The notes under the pieces: model-generated
Told to the model about the DNA's origin: nothing
Database searches by the model: none
Seen by the model: only the letters and a program-made list of their open reading frames with translations
Assembly (NCBI GenBank): GCA_020636895.1
Contig: JACJWZ010000002.1
Location: forward strand, 434,001-498,000
Direction: 5' to 3'
Source of the DNA: Thermoleophilales bacterium
Lineage (GTDB): Bacteria > Actinomycetota > Thermoleophilia > Solirubrobacterales > 70-9
DNA: 64,000 nt
Shown: positions 43,965 through 53,349 of the stretch, in pieces
How the letters are laid out: each line of letters starts with the position of its first letter
How positions within the stretch are numbered: position 1 is the stretch's first letter
Made by a program: the position numbers and the translations under genes

Positions 43965-46900
43965 TCAGCGTCGCTTCAACCGCACGAGCTTCGTGCTGCT
44001 CGCGCCGCCCACGCTGAGCACGACCTTCGCCCGCTTCAGCTTGCCCTTGCGAGCGAGCTTGGCCGCGAAGCGCTTCAGCCTGACCCTCGCGATGCCCCGC
44101 TCGCCGGCGGCGAGCGTGAAGTCGGAGCTGCCGAGCACGCGGTTGGCCCGTACGCCCTTGCCGGCCACCGACCGCAGCTGGACCGTGCCGTCGCAGTCGG
44201 AGCCCGAGCACGTCACCGGGACGGTCACGCTCTTGCCGGCGAGGCGCGCGCTGTCGCCGGAGACGCTCGCCTGGGCGTGCTGATCGGACGGCGGCGGCTG
44301 CGGCGGGTCCGGATCCGCGGCCGAATCGACCCGCAGCGTCGCCGCCGCGACACGATCGTCGGTGTCGGGGTCGCTCGTCGGCGAGGAGACGCTGGCCGAG
44401 TTGATGATCTGCGTCGTCACCACGGGTCCACCCGTGCGGTCGCCCATGCACATCAGGTCGATCGTCGCCTCGAGCGGCGAGCCCGTCGTGTTGACGAGCT
44501 TGAACACGCGCGACTTCGGCTGCGGATCGTGCCCCGCGAGCAGCATGCCCGCGGGGATGTCGTAGGAGGCGACGATGCCCTTCTCGAGGTCACCGCAGAT
44601 GACGCTCTCGGAGACCGTCGAGTTGGCCGGAACCGTGACCGTGCGGTGCACCTCGCTGAGCTCCAGGTCGTGGGTGTGTCCGTCGGTGGTGTCGAGGCGG
44701 ATCGACATGCAGCGCACCGACAGCTCGACGGTGGTGGCGTCCACCGTCGCATCGATGGTGAAGCGGCGGCCGTTGCCGTTCGGCTCGGAGCCGACGATGC
44801 GCGCCTCACCGCCGCTGACGTCGATCCCCGGTGCGATGGCGACCGTGCCGGGAGCGCAGGGGACCTCGACGTCGGTGCGCCCCTGGGGCAGCGTCGAGGT
44901 CACGGTGACCGGGTCGCTGACGAGCACGCGATGGGTGTGCCCGGCCTCCGGCTGCGTGACGGACGGTATGCAGACCCCGAAGACCTTCGCCTGGGCGCGG
45001 CCGCCGGCGTTGTTGGCGACCGTGAACTCGTACCTGCCGGGAGCGGTCGATCGTGCCCGGCGCGTCTCGACCGAGCCGAGCGAGCCGGTGCCCTGGTCCA
45101 CCGCGTCGACGCGGACGCTGCCGTCGGTCATCACCTCACCCGCGGTCGGGCAGCTCAGGGTGACGTCGCGCACCTGGCCCGACTCGAGATCGACCTGCTG
45201 CTCGACCTTCTCCACCGGCATCAGATGGCGGTGATCGTCGCCATAGGAGAGCGCGTCGACCGTCGCCCGGACGGTGACGGTGCGCGTCGCTCCGGAGGCG
45301 AGCGACCCGAGCTCGCAGGAGATCGACCCGTCGGCGAACTCGCAGGTGGCTGCCGCGGGATCGGAATCGACGAACGTGACGCCACCGGGCATCGTGTCGC
45401 CGACGACGACGTCGTGCGCCGTGGCGGGGCCGTCGTTGCGCACGGTCATCGTGTAGGTGACCGTGTCGCCGGGCACCGCGTTGGCAGGCGAGACCGCCTT
45501 CGTCAGTGAGAGATCCGCCTGCGAGCTGATCTGAGTCGTCGCGAAGTCCTCGTCGTTGCCGTGGTCCGGATCGGTCGTGTCGGAGCCGACGCGAGCGGAG
45601 TTGCTGAGCGTTCCGACCGCGCTCGGCTCGATGCGGACCGTCACGGTCCGTGACGCGTCGCCACCGGCGGCCAGCGTGCCGAGCTGGCAGGTGACCACCC
45701 CGGAGCTGTGAGCGCAGCCCGGGCTCGCGGAGACGAACGAGACGCCGGCCGGAAGCGTGTCGACGATGCGGGCGTTCGCAGCGGCGCTTGGCCCGTCGTT
45801 GTGGGCGGCGAGCGTGTAGGTGACCTGGTCGCCCGCGGACGCGCCGGAGACGTCGGCCGTCTTCGTCAGCGACAGATCCGCGGAGCTGCCGACCGAGGCC
45901 TTGGCCGTCGAGCTGTCGTTGGACGGATCCGGATCGACGCCGGGCCCGCTCACCGAGGCGGTGTTGTCGAGCGCACCGTCGGCGGCTCCGGGCAGCACGG
46001 TCGCGTCGACGTGGACGGTCTCGGTCCCGCCGCTCGCCATCGACGGGAAGGTGCAGACGACGTCATGGCCGCTGACCGAGCACTCGCCGCGGTCGGTGCT
46101 GATCGATCCGAGCTTGGACGGAAGCGCGTCGCGGACGACGACCGGGGTCGCGGAGGACGGCCCGCCGTTGGTGACGAGCAGCGTGTAGCGGACGGGCTCG
46201 CCGGCATTCGGATGGTCATTCGAGATGGTCTTCTCGATCTTCAGGTCCGCGCCGGCCACGCTGACGTCCGCCGAGGAGCTGTCGTTGGCCGGGTTGGGGT
46301 CGGGCAGACCGCCGGACACCGTTGCCGTGTTACGCAGCGTCGAACCGCTCGCGCCGCTCAGCGCCTTGGCGACGACAGTCACCTGAGCGGTCCCGTTGCG
46401 GGCGATCGTGCCGAGGCTGCAGGAGATCGTCGCGTCGCAGCTGCCCTGGCTCGGGTTCGTGCTGACCAGCTCCAAACCGGACGGCAGCGAGTCGAGCACG
46501 GAGACGTTCGCGGCCACCGAGGGCCCGTCGTTGGCGACGTCCAGCGTGAACGTCACCTGGTCGCCGACGTTGACGGTGCCGGGCGAGGCGCTCTTGCGGA
46601 TGCTGAGGTCGGCCGACGGCGTCGTCGGCGCCGGATCCTCGGAGGAGTCGTTCGCCGGGTTGGCGTCGGCGGGGTTCGAGACCGTCGCGGTGTTGCGGAT
46701 CGGCGTCCCGGCGGTCTCGGCGACGCTCACCCCGAGCTGGATCTCCGGGTACGAGGCACCGGCCGCGAGGTCGTCGGAGCGGGTGCAGGTGACCGTCTGT
46801 CCCGAGATCGAGCAGCTCCAGCCTGTCCCGGTCGCGCTCGTCGGCGCCAGCTCGGCGGGAAGCGTGTCGGTGACGGTCGTCGTCGTGCCGCGGATCTGCG

Positions 46901-48524
46901 CGTTGCCCTCGTTCTTGACGTCCAGCTTGTAGGTGGCGGAGCCGCCGGGCGTGACCGGGCCGGTGTGCGACTTGGTGATCGCGAGGTCGGGTGCTTTGAC
47001 GACCGTCGGCAGATCCGGGGTGCTGGCCGCGGTCAGGGGGGTGTTCAGCGACTCGCTGAAGAAGCTCGCCGTCGCCGTGTTGGTGATCCGGGTGTCGGGC
47101 GCGAGGCGATTGGAGACACGCACCTGGAAGCGGACGTCGTAGCTGCCGCCCACGGCCACCTTCCCGCCGGTGCTGGCGTTCGCGCCGGTGCCGAGCCGGG
47201 TGACGACGCGGTTGTTGGCGGAGTCGAACTCGCCGTTGTCGTCGCCGGCGGCGTCCGTGCGGGTGCCCGTGGCGGCCCCGGCGCCGTTGACGACCCGCAG
47301 CGACCCGGGGACGTAGGTCGTGTTCGCCGGGATCGGATCGCGCAGCGTGAAGCCGACGGCGCCGTCCTGGCCGTTGTTGGTGGCGGCGATCTTGTACTCG
47401 AGGATGTCGCCCTCCTCGATCGAGCCGCCGTTGAGGTCCGTGAACGTCTTCGTCTGGTCGATCTTCGGCGCGTAGAGCTCGGTCGCGAAGGTGAGGACGC
47501 CCGGCAGGTAGACGTCACCGGAGGTCGTCACCTGGATGTTTGCCGAGGTCGCGTTGTTGCCGAGCATCCCGTCGGCGTTGAAGAGGTCGGCGTCGATCCC
47601 GAGCTGGTTGACGTAGTCGGGGTTCTTGGTCGTCACCCGGCTGCCGCGGTTGGAGATCGTCGAGTTGAAGAAGTTCGTCTGCGGGTTGAGCGCGTCCTGC
47701 AGGGGCGTGCCGTTGAGGCTTGCGCCGTCACCCTCGATACCGAGGTCGCCCTCGTAGGTGATGAACCCGAGCGTCGTCTTGACCGCGCCGGCGGGCGGGG
47801 TCCGGAAGCCGCTGACCGGGATCGTCGCCCCAGCCGAGCCGTTGATGGTGACGAGGCCGTCGAAGACGGTCAGGTTGCGAGCGGGCTGCGTCGTGTCGCG
47901 GTAGGCGACGACGAGCTGCCAGATCGCGTAGTGGTCGGACCCCTTGGCGGCCTGGACGTTCGCCGTCGCATAGGTGCCGTTACCGGCTGCGGCGACGATC
48001 GAGGTGACGTCGGCGAACGCCTGGTAGCGACCGCTGCTGGCGGTCGACTCGTCGACGGTGCTCGCCGTGATCGTCCGGTACGCCGAGTCGCCCGGCACCT
48101 TGAACAGCGCCTTGTTGCGGTTCGAGGCGTTCGGCGCGGCGTTGTTGCCGGAGCCGCTGTAGTCGCCGCCCCAGTAGAGGCCGGCCCAGAGCACCTGGCT
48201 GCCGCTCGGCAGGCTCATGCCGGCCGTCGAGGAGTTGAACGTCGAGGAGTCCGAGTCGACGTCGACGTACGTCATCGCGTAGGAGTTGTTCTGCAGGTTC
48301 GAGATCGGAGTCGCGGTGCCGTTTCGAGCCTGCGTGCAGAGGGTGCTGTCGGGACAGCTCATCAGCGTGTTGCCGACGAACGCGATGTCCCCGGTGTCGT
48401 TGGCCGAGAAGCGGGTCGTGAACGACCGGTCGGCCGACGCAACCGCCGGCGCGAGCAGCATCGCCGCGATCATCGCGACGAGCGGGAGCATGCGGCGCAG
48501 GGCCATCGGCTTCAAGTGATCCAT
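43965..48524 (-). CDS. Large exported DUF11-repeat surface protein with inserted His/Cys repeats, 1519 aa
   Basis: The ATG at 48524 has a clear AAGAGGG ribosome site and begins a signal peptide (MLPLVAMIAAMLLAPAVASA). An N-terminal region of about 350 residues (SFTTRFSANDTGDIAFVGN, VLWAGLYWGGD) resembles Gram-positive DUF11-protein heads. Then come one variant and five canonical DUF11 beta domains (starts DLAITKSH, DLSIRKSA, DLKIEKTI, DLSLTKTA, DLSLTKAV). The sixth is split: after RTVTVRATVDA, residues about 1093-1368 hold three repeats, each with an HxH motif (H1098/H1100, GHTH 1195, GHTH 1282) and two Cys; DUF11 resumes at QIINSASVSS. The tail is a basic beta domain with no LPxTG. Probably a cell-surface or matrix protein. 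Confidence 0.88.
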   Translation of the reverse strand: MDHLKPMALRRMLPLVAMIAAMLLAPAVASADRSFTTRFSANDTGDIAFVGNTLMSCPDSTLCTQARNGTATPISNLQNNSYAMTYVDVDSDSSTFNSSTAGMSLPSGSQVLWAGLYWGGDYSGSGNNAAPNASNRNKALFKVPGDSAYRTITASTVDESTASSGRYQAFADVTSIVAAAGNGTYATANVQAAKGSDHYAIWQLVVAYRDTTQPARNLTVFDGLVTINGSAGATIPVSGFRTPPAGAVKTTLGFITYEGDLGIEGDGASLNGTPLQDALNPQTNFFNSTISNRGSRVTTKNPDYVNQLGIDADLFNADGMLGNNATSANIQVTTSGDVYLPGVLTFATELYAPKIDQTKTFTDLNGGSIEEGDILEYKIAATNNGQDGAVGFTLRDPIPANTTYVPGSLRVVNGAGAATGTRTDAAGDDNGEFDSANNRVVTRLGTGANASTGGKVAVGGSYDVRFQVRVSNRLAPDTRITNTATASFFSESLNTPLTAASTPDLPTVVKAPDLAITKSHTGPVTPGGSATYKLDVKNEGNAQIRGTTTTVTDTLPAELAPTSATGTGWSCSISGQTVTCTRSDDLAAGASYPEIQLGVSVAETAGTPIRNTATVSNPADANPANDSSEDPAPTTPSADLSIRKSASPGTVNVGDQVTFTLDVANDGPSVAANVSVLDSLPSGLELVSTNPSQGSCDATISCSLGTIARNGTAQVTVVAKALSGASGSTLRNTATVSGGLPDPNPANDSSSADVSVAGADLKIEKTISNDHPNAGEPVRYTLLVTNGGPSSATPVVVRDALPSKLGSISTDRGECSVSGHDVVCTFPSMASGGTETVHVDATVLPGAADGALDNTASVSGPGVDPDPSNDSSTAKASVGSSADLSLTKTADVSGASAGDQVTYTLAAHNDGPSAAANARIVDTLPAGVSFVSASPGCAHSSGVVTCQLGTLAAGGDASRTVTVRIEPSAVGTLSNSARVGSDTTDPDHGNDEDFATTQISSQADLSLTKAVSPANAVPGDTVTYTMTVRNDGPATAHDVVVGDTMPGGVTFVDSDPAAATCEFADGSISCELGSLASGATRTVTVRATVDALSYGDDHRHLMPVEKVEQQVDLESGQVRDVTLSCPTAGEVMTDGSVRVDAVDQGTGSLGSVETRRARSTAPGRYEFTVANNAGGRAQAKVFGVCIPSVTQPEAGHTHRVLVSDPVTVTSTLPQGRTDVEVPCAPGTVAIAPGIDVSGGEARIVGSEPNGNGRRFTIDATVDATTVELSVRCMSIRLDTTDGHTHDLELSEVHRTVTVPANSTVSESVICGDLEKGIVASYDIPAGMLLAGHDPQPKSRVFKLVNTTGSPLEATIDLMCMGDRTGGPVVTTQIINSASVSSPTSDPDTDDRVAAATLRVDSAADPDPPQPPPSDQHAQASVSGDSARLAGKSVTVPVTCSGSDCDGTVQLRSVAGKGVRANRVLGSSDFTLAAGERGIARVRLKRFAAKLARKGKLKRAKVVLSVGGASSTKLVRLKRR

Positions 48525-48594
48525 CCCTCTTTCTGTGCGCTTCTCTCGGTGCCTGAGTTCTTCTCGCGGCTGCGTGGGGCCGCACCGCGGCATC

Positions 48595-48611
48595 GCCCGC
48601 AAATTGCGGGC
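48595..48611. promoter_or_regulatory. Perfect palindrome upstream of the DUF11 gene
   Basis: GCCCGCAAATTGCGGGC is an 8+8 bp inverted repeat with a single central base, 71 bp upstream of the DUF11 start. It could be an operator or a 5'-UTR stem. The remaining 48525-48740 gap shows no gene. Confidence 0.45.
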
Positions 48612-48740
48612 TTCTGCCCCTGAACCATGTCGTCCCCGGCGGACGCCTAATCGACGCCGGGCTCGAGAACCTTGAGCCGCGGGAGCGGTTTGCAACGCCC
48701 GAGGGAGATGAGCTCACACCTGCGGCGGGAGCCCCACCAC

Positions 48741-49952
48741 CTACCCCGGGATCGTCTCGAGGTCCAACTCGGCCCCCCGCCACGCCGCCAGCGAGCTCAG
48801 CGCCCTCCTGATCGCGCCGTCCGCCCGGCGGCCGGGCTCGCGGTGGAGCGCGAGGATGCGCAGCACCGGCGCCTCACCGTCGCGGTCGAGCCGCAGATCC
48901 GCCCTCGCTACGAGCCGCTCGCCGTGGAGGACCGGCAGCACGTAATAGCCCCAGCGGCGCTTCCCGGCGGGGACGTAGATCTCGAGCCGGTGGTCGAAGC
49001 CGAATAGCTCCGCCGCCCGGGCCCGGTCGCAGATCAGGTTGTCGAAGGGCGAGAGGGCAACCGTGCGGCGACCCGGCTCGAGGGTCGGGACCGCGTCGAG
49101 GTCGCTGCAGCGGATCCACCACTCGCCTCGCAACCCGGCGACGCCGACACGCGCGAGCTCGCCGTCGCGCTCGAGGGCGGCGAGCGCCTCGGCAAGCCCC
49201 GGATAGCGCCGGCGCGTGAAGTGAGCGTTGACGTGCGCGGCGCGGGCGACGCCGAGCATCCCGACCGCGCGCAGCGCCGCCGCGCGCACCGCGGCCGCCT
49301 CCTCCAGTGGTTCGGCGTCCGCCGCCGCCAGGGCCCCGGACGGCAGGCAACGCTCCATCAGATCCCAGCGCCGCGCCGTCCCGTGGCGGTCGGCGACGCC
49401 GATCAGACCCTGCATCCAGAGCCGGTCGAGCATTCGCGCGATCGTCTGCCGGGAGGAGACCTCGTCGGTCCAGTGGCCGTGCACCCACGCCTCGGCGGAG
49501 CGATCCTCGAGCTCGTTGGCGCGCATCGGCCCGGCGGCCTCGAGCGCGGACACCGTGCTTCGCGCGAACTCCTCGTTGACGGCGAGCCACTCGCGGACGA
49601 CCGCCCGCGCCGGGCTCAACCGCGCAAGATAGGTACGCATGGCCCACCTGTGCACCGGCAGGTCGGCGGTGTGGCAGAGGCTCGCCTCGTGACACCAGTA
49701 GTCGAAGAGGACGCGCTCCCGGTAGGCGGCGCGCTCGAGGGCGCGGGCGTGCGAGCCATGGGTGCCGCCGCGCAACCGCGCCCGCAGGACCAGCAGCGGC
49801 GAGCGGGCGACGACGCCGACCGGGTCGAGCTGCAGGCAGCCGATCCGCTCGACGATGTCGGCGACCGCCGCGCCGGGCTCGGGGGGTGCCGCCAGCCCCT
49901 GCGCGTGGAGCGCCAGGCGCCGCGCCTGCCCCTGCGTGATCGTCACCGCCAT
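48741..49952 (-). CDS. YcaQ-family winged-helix DNA glycosylase-like protein, 403 aa
   Basis: Matches the HTH_42/YcaQ family, whose E. coli member unhooks interstrand DNA crosslinks. Seen are LALHAQGLAAP at the start, IGCLQLDPVGVVARSPLLVL, FDYWCHEASL, a middle winged-helix region, and the family C-terminal block LSPFDNLICDR … GYYVLPVLHGERLVARADL. In E. coli YcaQ the catalytic motif is a QxQ/QxD near the start; here the LQLDPV segment fills that place. ATG start at 49952. It is divergent from the LigD-type polymerase, another repair gene, sharing about 30 bp of upstream DNA. Confidence 0.85.
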   Translation of the reverse strand: MAVTITQGQARRLALHAQGLAAPPEPGAAVADIVERIGCLQLDPVGVVARSPLLVLRARLRGGTHGSHARALERAAYRERVLFDYWCHEASLCHTADLPVHRWAMRTYLARLSPARAVVREWLAVNEEFARSTVSALEAAGPMRANELEDRSAEAWVHGHWTDEVSSRQTIARMLDRLWMQGLIGVADRHGTARRWDLMERCLPSGALAAADAEPLEEAAAVRAAALRAVGMLGVARAAHVNAHFTRRRYPGLAEALAALERDGELARVGVAGLRGEWWIRCSDLDAVPTLEPGRRTVALSPFDNLICDRARAAELFGFDHRLEIYVPAGKRRWGYYVLPVLHGERLVARADLRLDRDGEAPVLRILALHREPGRRADGAIRRALSSLAAWRGAELDLETIPG

Positions 49953-49984
49953 CGGGACGATGCAATCAGACCTACGATGGGCGC

Positions 49985-50893
49985 ATCGCCGCCAAGGAGA
50001 TCATCCGCGTCGGCCGCCGGGAGATCGAGATCTCCCACCCGTCCAAGCTGCTCTTCCCACAGCCGGCGACGACGAAGCTGGACCTCGCCCGCCACTACGA
50101 GCGCGTCGGTGAGGCGATGCTTCCCCACGTCCGCGGCCGTCCGATCGCGATGGAGTCCTACCCGAGCGGGATCGAGGGCGAGGGCTTCTACATGAAGTCG
50201 GTCCCCCGCCACTTCCCCGAATGGATCAACCGCGTCGAGGTCGCCAAGCGCGGCGGCAGCAACGTCGAGGTGACGATCGAGAACGCGGCGACACCCGTCT
50301 ACCTCGCGGGCCAGAACGTGATCACCCCCCACATCTGGCTCTCGCGGATCGACGCGCCGAACGATATATACGAGCCGGACCGGCTGATCGTCGACCTCGA
50401 TCCCTCCCCCGGCGTCGGCTTCGCGGCGATCCGCGCCGCGGCCCGCGAGGCGGGGCGCCGGCTCCGGGACGCCGGCCTCGTCCCGTTCGCGATGGTCACC
50501 GGATCGCGCGGTGTCCACGTCGTCTGCCCTCTACGGCGCGGGCATGGCTTCCAGGAGGTGCACGGGTGGGCGCGGGCGCTCGCGGAGGCGATGGTCGCCG
50601 ACGACGGGAAGCGCCTGACCTTGGAGTGGAGACGCGAGAACCGCGGCCGCCGCATCTACCTCGACGTGAACCGCATCGCCTACGCGCAGCACGCGGTCGC
50701 CCCCTACGGGGTGCGGGCGAGACCGCGCGCACCGGTCGCGATGCCGATCCACTGGGAGGAGCTCGACGACAGCCGGCTCAGGCCCGACCGCTGGACGGTT
50801 CGCAACGCGTCCGACCGGCTGGAGGCGGAGGGTGACGCCTGGAAGGGGATCGGGCGGCGCGCCCGGGGGCTGCCGGCGACGACACTGGGATGA
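49985..50893 (+). CDS. LigD-type primase-polymerase domain protein; start codon non-canonical, about 302 aa
   Basis: Archaeo-eukaryotic primase-type polymerase of the LigD POL family, here alone. Metal aspartates are D137/D139 in LIVDLDPSPG, with TGSRGVHVV and NRIAYAQHAVAPYGVRARP downstream. The conserved N-terminus (REIEISHPSKLLFP … TTKLDLARHYERVG) is encoded in frame from about 49985, but between the upstream in-frame stop (49937) and the ATG at 50117 there is no ATG, GTG or TTG. Starting at 50117 would remove about 44 conserved residues. ATC 49985 is a notional start; a one-base error near an ATG at 49977, which is in another frame, is the alternative. Partner ligase is at 26319. Confidence 0.82.
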   Translation: MAAKEIIRVGRREIEISHPSKLLFPQPATTKLDLARHYERVGEAMLPHVRGRPIAMESYPSGIEGEGFYMKSVPRHFPEWINRVEVAKRGGSNVEVTIENAATPVYLAGQNVITPHIWLSRIDAPNDIYEPDRLIVDLDPSPGVGFAAIRAAAREAGRRLRDAGLVPFAMVTGSRGVHVVCPLRRGHGFQEVHGWARALAEAMVADDGKRLTLEWRRENRGRRIYLDVNRIAYAQHAVAPYGVRARPRAPVAMPIHWEELDDSRLRPDRWTVRNASDRLEAEGDAWKGIGRRARGLPATTLG

Positions 50894-50976
50894 CCGTATG
50901 ACCGGAAGCGCGAGTTGCGTCTCGAGGCGCACCGCCGAAGTCCGCGACTCGGCGGGATCCGGGGACCGGCGAGACG

Positions 50977-51831
50977 CTAGTTGCGGATCGTCACGGGCGT
51001 CCCGAGCGGCGCCTGCGCCATCAGGAAGCGCATGTCGCTCTCGCCGTTGCGGACGCACCCGTTGGAGTTGGCGAGCCCGAGCGGCGAAGTGGTGCCGTGA
51101 ATCGCCATCCGGTTGCCGCCGGTCCAGCCGGCCGGGACGTTGGGCTGCGTCGCGGTGATCGGCAGCACGCAGCAGCCGTAGGAGGCGGCGAAGGTGTTGT
51201 CGAGCGTGTCGGTGACGGAGAAGTGCCCGGTCGGGGTAGGCGACTCGGGCGCGCCGACGCTGACGGTCCAGCTTCGCTTCACCTCGCCGTCGCGGCGGAA
51301 CTCAGCCGTCATCGAGGAGACGTCGACGACTATCTCCTCGTCCACGGAGTCGACGCCGTAGGCATCGTCGCCGGCCTTGAGCTTCAGCCACCCGAGATCC
51401 CCGTTGTCGAGCTTCTCGGTCGGGACGCCGACCCAGTTGCCCCTGCGCGCGAGGACGGTGAGCACGGTCGGGGAGCCGAACTCGGTGCTGTCGCCGAGGG
51501 TCACGACGGGGTCGCCCCCCGGCTTCGCGCTGAGGGCGACCTGCTGTCCCGGCTTCACCTCGAGGGTCGGGGTGCCGTGGCGCGGCAGCGGGACCAGCGG
51601 GGTCTTGCGTCCCGTCGGCGCGGCGGCGGCGGGCGCCGGTACCTGCGGCGCGGGGGCCGGGGCCGGCTCGGCCGCGGCTGCGGGAGCGGCCAGGTCGGGA
51701 ACGCCCGCGCCCGACTTGCCGCTGATCTCGAGCACCATCCAGAGCACCGCCGCCGCGAAGACGGCGAAGGAGAGAACCACGGCGAGATCCGGTCGCTGCA
51801 GGGGACGGGCCATCCCTTCCCAACTCGCCAT
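50977..51831 (-). CDS. L,D-transpeptidase (YkuD domain), 284 aa
   Basis: Cell-wall crosslinking enzyme. A single N-terminal membrane anchor (LAVVLSFAVFAAAVLWMVL) is followed by an Ala/Pro-rich linker (about 50-75), a beta domain that may be SH3-like (TVLARRGNWVGVPTEK) and the YkuD domain. Catalytic H245 lies in MAIHGTTSPLG and C259 in SNGCVRNG. The ATG at 51831 has GGAG 8 nt upstream; GTG 51837 and ATG 51813 are alternatives. It acts on peptidoglycan outside the membrane. It is divergent from the pentapeptide-repeat gene and convergent with the polymerase gene. Confidence 0.92.
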   Translation of the reverse strand: MASWEGMARPLQRPDLAVVLSFAVFAAAVLWMVLEISGKSGAGVPDLAAPAAAAEPAPAPAPQVPAPAAAAPTGRKTPLVPLPRHGTPTLEVKPGQQVALSAKPGGDPVVTLGDSTEFGSPTVLTVLARRGNWVGVPTEKLDNGDLGWLKLKAGDDAYGVDSVDEEIVVDVSSMTAEFRRDGEVKRSWTVSVGAPESPTPTGHFSVTDTLDNTFAASYGCCVLPITATQPNVPAGWTGGNRMAIHGTTSPLGLANSNGCVRNGESDMRFLMAQAPLGTPVTIRN

Positions 51832-51925
51832 TCCCACGGCTCCGCTGAGGCGTCACGGACCCGCCTGGACGCAAGTCCAGAGCCATGCGCTCGGTCGGAA
51901 CCGATCGCCGCGGTAACTTGCGGCT

Positions 51926-53275
51926 GTGAGAGCCCGGCTCACGATCCTCGTCGGCTGCGCGACCGCCTTCCTCGCCGCCCCCGGGGCGAGCGCCGCCCAG
52001 CAGCCGGTGAAGATCAAGCCCGGAAGCGCCTTCTACACGGTGGTCGAAGCGTTCTCGGCCGGCGGGATAGACGTCGGGCAGAGCGTCCGCGGGTGCGTCT
52101 TCGAGCCCTACACCCGCTGCCCCGGCGAGGATCTCACGGGAGCCGACCTGGTCGGAGCCGTCGTTCCCTACTCCGAGCTGAGCAGGGTCGACGCCGAGCG
52201 CGCGCACCTGGCAGGGGCGACGCTCGCCCACGCCGAGATGCGCAAGGCGAACCTGAGCCGGGTGAACGCGGCAGCGTTGATCGCCAGCTACGCGAACCTC
52301 AACGGCGCGGACATGAGCCGCGCGGATCTGACCCTCGGTGGCCTCGCCGAGATGAAGGCGCGCGGCGCCGACCTCTCCGGCGCGACCATGTTCATCGCCG
52401 ATGTAAGCGGCGCGGACCTCCGGAACGCGGATCTCAGCGGGTCGAACTTCGCCGGCGGCCTCGCGGCGGGAGCCGACCTCCGCGGTGCCGACCTCCGCGG
52501 TGCGAATCTAACCATCGCCGACCTCCACCGCGCCGACCTCCGCGGTGCGAAACTCGCGGGAGCGACGTTCTGCAACACGATCATGCCGAGCGGCCGCATC
52601 CGCAACCAGCGGAGGCACTGCGAGACCCCGAAGGGCAGGGCGAAGGGACCGGCGATCGAGATCCCGCCGACGCTCCCGATCTACACGGTCGTCAAGGCTG
52701 TCGGGAAGCCGCCGACCCCGCCGGGCGAGCGGTTCGGCGGCTGCGTCGTCGAACCGTCGACCACCTGCAGGCGCGCCCGCCTCGCCGGGAAGATGATCCA
52801 GGGCGCGTTCCTCAGCTACTCGAACCTGACCGGCTCAGACCTGAGGCGCTCGAATCTCACCTTCGCCAACCTGACCGCGGCCAAGTTCGCCGCCGTCGAT
52901 CTCAGCGGCGCCGTGATCGCCGGCTCAGCCTCGGTGCGCACGCAGTTCCGCGGAGCGAAGCTGAAGGGGGCGAACCTGACCGTCGCCGACATGGTGGGCT
53001 CGCGACTGCGGGGGGCCGACCTGCGCGGAGCCGACGCCCGCGAGGCCAACCTCACCGACGCACGATTCCGGGGCGCTGACCTGCGCGGAGCCGACCTCGC
53101 CGACGCCGCGTTGACCGGCGCCGACCTGCGCGGCGCACGTCTCGAGGGCACGGACCTGAGCGGAGCGATCCTCGCCGGCGCCAGGCTGGGCGAGGACTTC
53201 CCTCGCGGGGCGACCCTCTGCAACACGGTGATGCCGGATGGTTCCGTCACGAACCCGCAGGGATCGTGTCCGTAG
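51926..53275 (+). CDS. Exported pentapeptide-repeat protein with internal duplication, 449 aa
   Basis: The signal peptide (LTILVGCATAFLAAPGASA) follows a GTG start. Two tandem halves of about 200 residues each begin with YTVVEAF/YTVVKAV plus a Cys pair (GCVFEPYTRC, GCVVEPSTTC), then a stretch of A(D/N)LxG pentapeptides forming a right-handed beta helix. They end with the same closing motif CNTIMPSG (half 1) and CNTVMPDG (half 2). The two Cys-rich ends suggest disulfide caps outside the cell. Function is unknown; this is not a gyrase-protecting Qnr/MfpA protein, since it is exported. Confidence 0.88.
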   Translation: MRARLTILVGCATAFLAAPGASAAQQPVKIKPGSAFYTVVEAFSAGGIDVGQSVRGCVFEPYTRCPGEDLTGADLVGAVVPYSELSRVDAERAHLAGATLAHAEMRKANLSRVNAAALIASYANLNGADMSRADLTLGGLAEMKARGADLSGATMFIADVSGADLRNADLSGSNFAGGLAAGADLRGADLRGANLTIADLHRADLRGAKLAGATFCNTIMPSGRIRNQRRHCETPKGRAKGPAIEIPPTLPIYTVVKAVGKPPTPPGERFGGCVVEPSTTCRRARLAGKMIQGAFLSYSNLTGSDLRRSNLTFANLTAAKFAAVDLSGAVIAGSASVRTQFRGAKLKGANLTVADMVGSRLRGADLRGADAREANLTDARFRGADLRGADLADAALTGADLRGARLEGTDLSGAILAGARLGEDFPRGATLCNTVMPDGSVTNPQGSCP

Positions 53276-53349
53276 TCCACCCCAGGCTCGCCAGCGACTA
53301 CCTGCTCGTGCGCGCATCCGATCCGGGCCCGGGCCCGTAGGATCAGGGC

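Noticed and set aside
45708..48623. A 971-codon open frame on the plus strand opposite the DUF11 gene
   Set aside because: Arg/Gly/Asp/Val-rich translation without domains; it is the GC-rich shadow of the real minus-strand gene, which has a signal peptide, ribosome site and DUF11 repeats.
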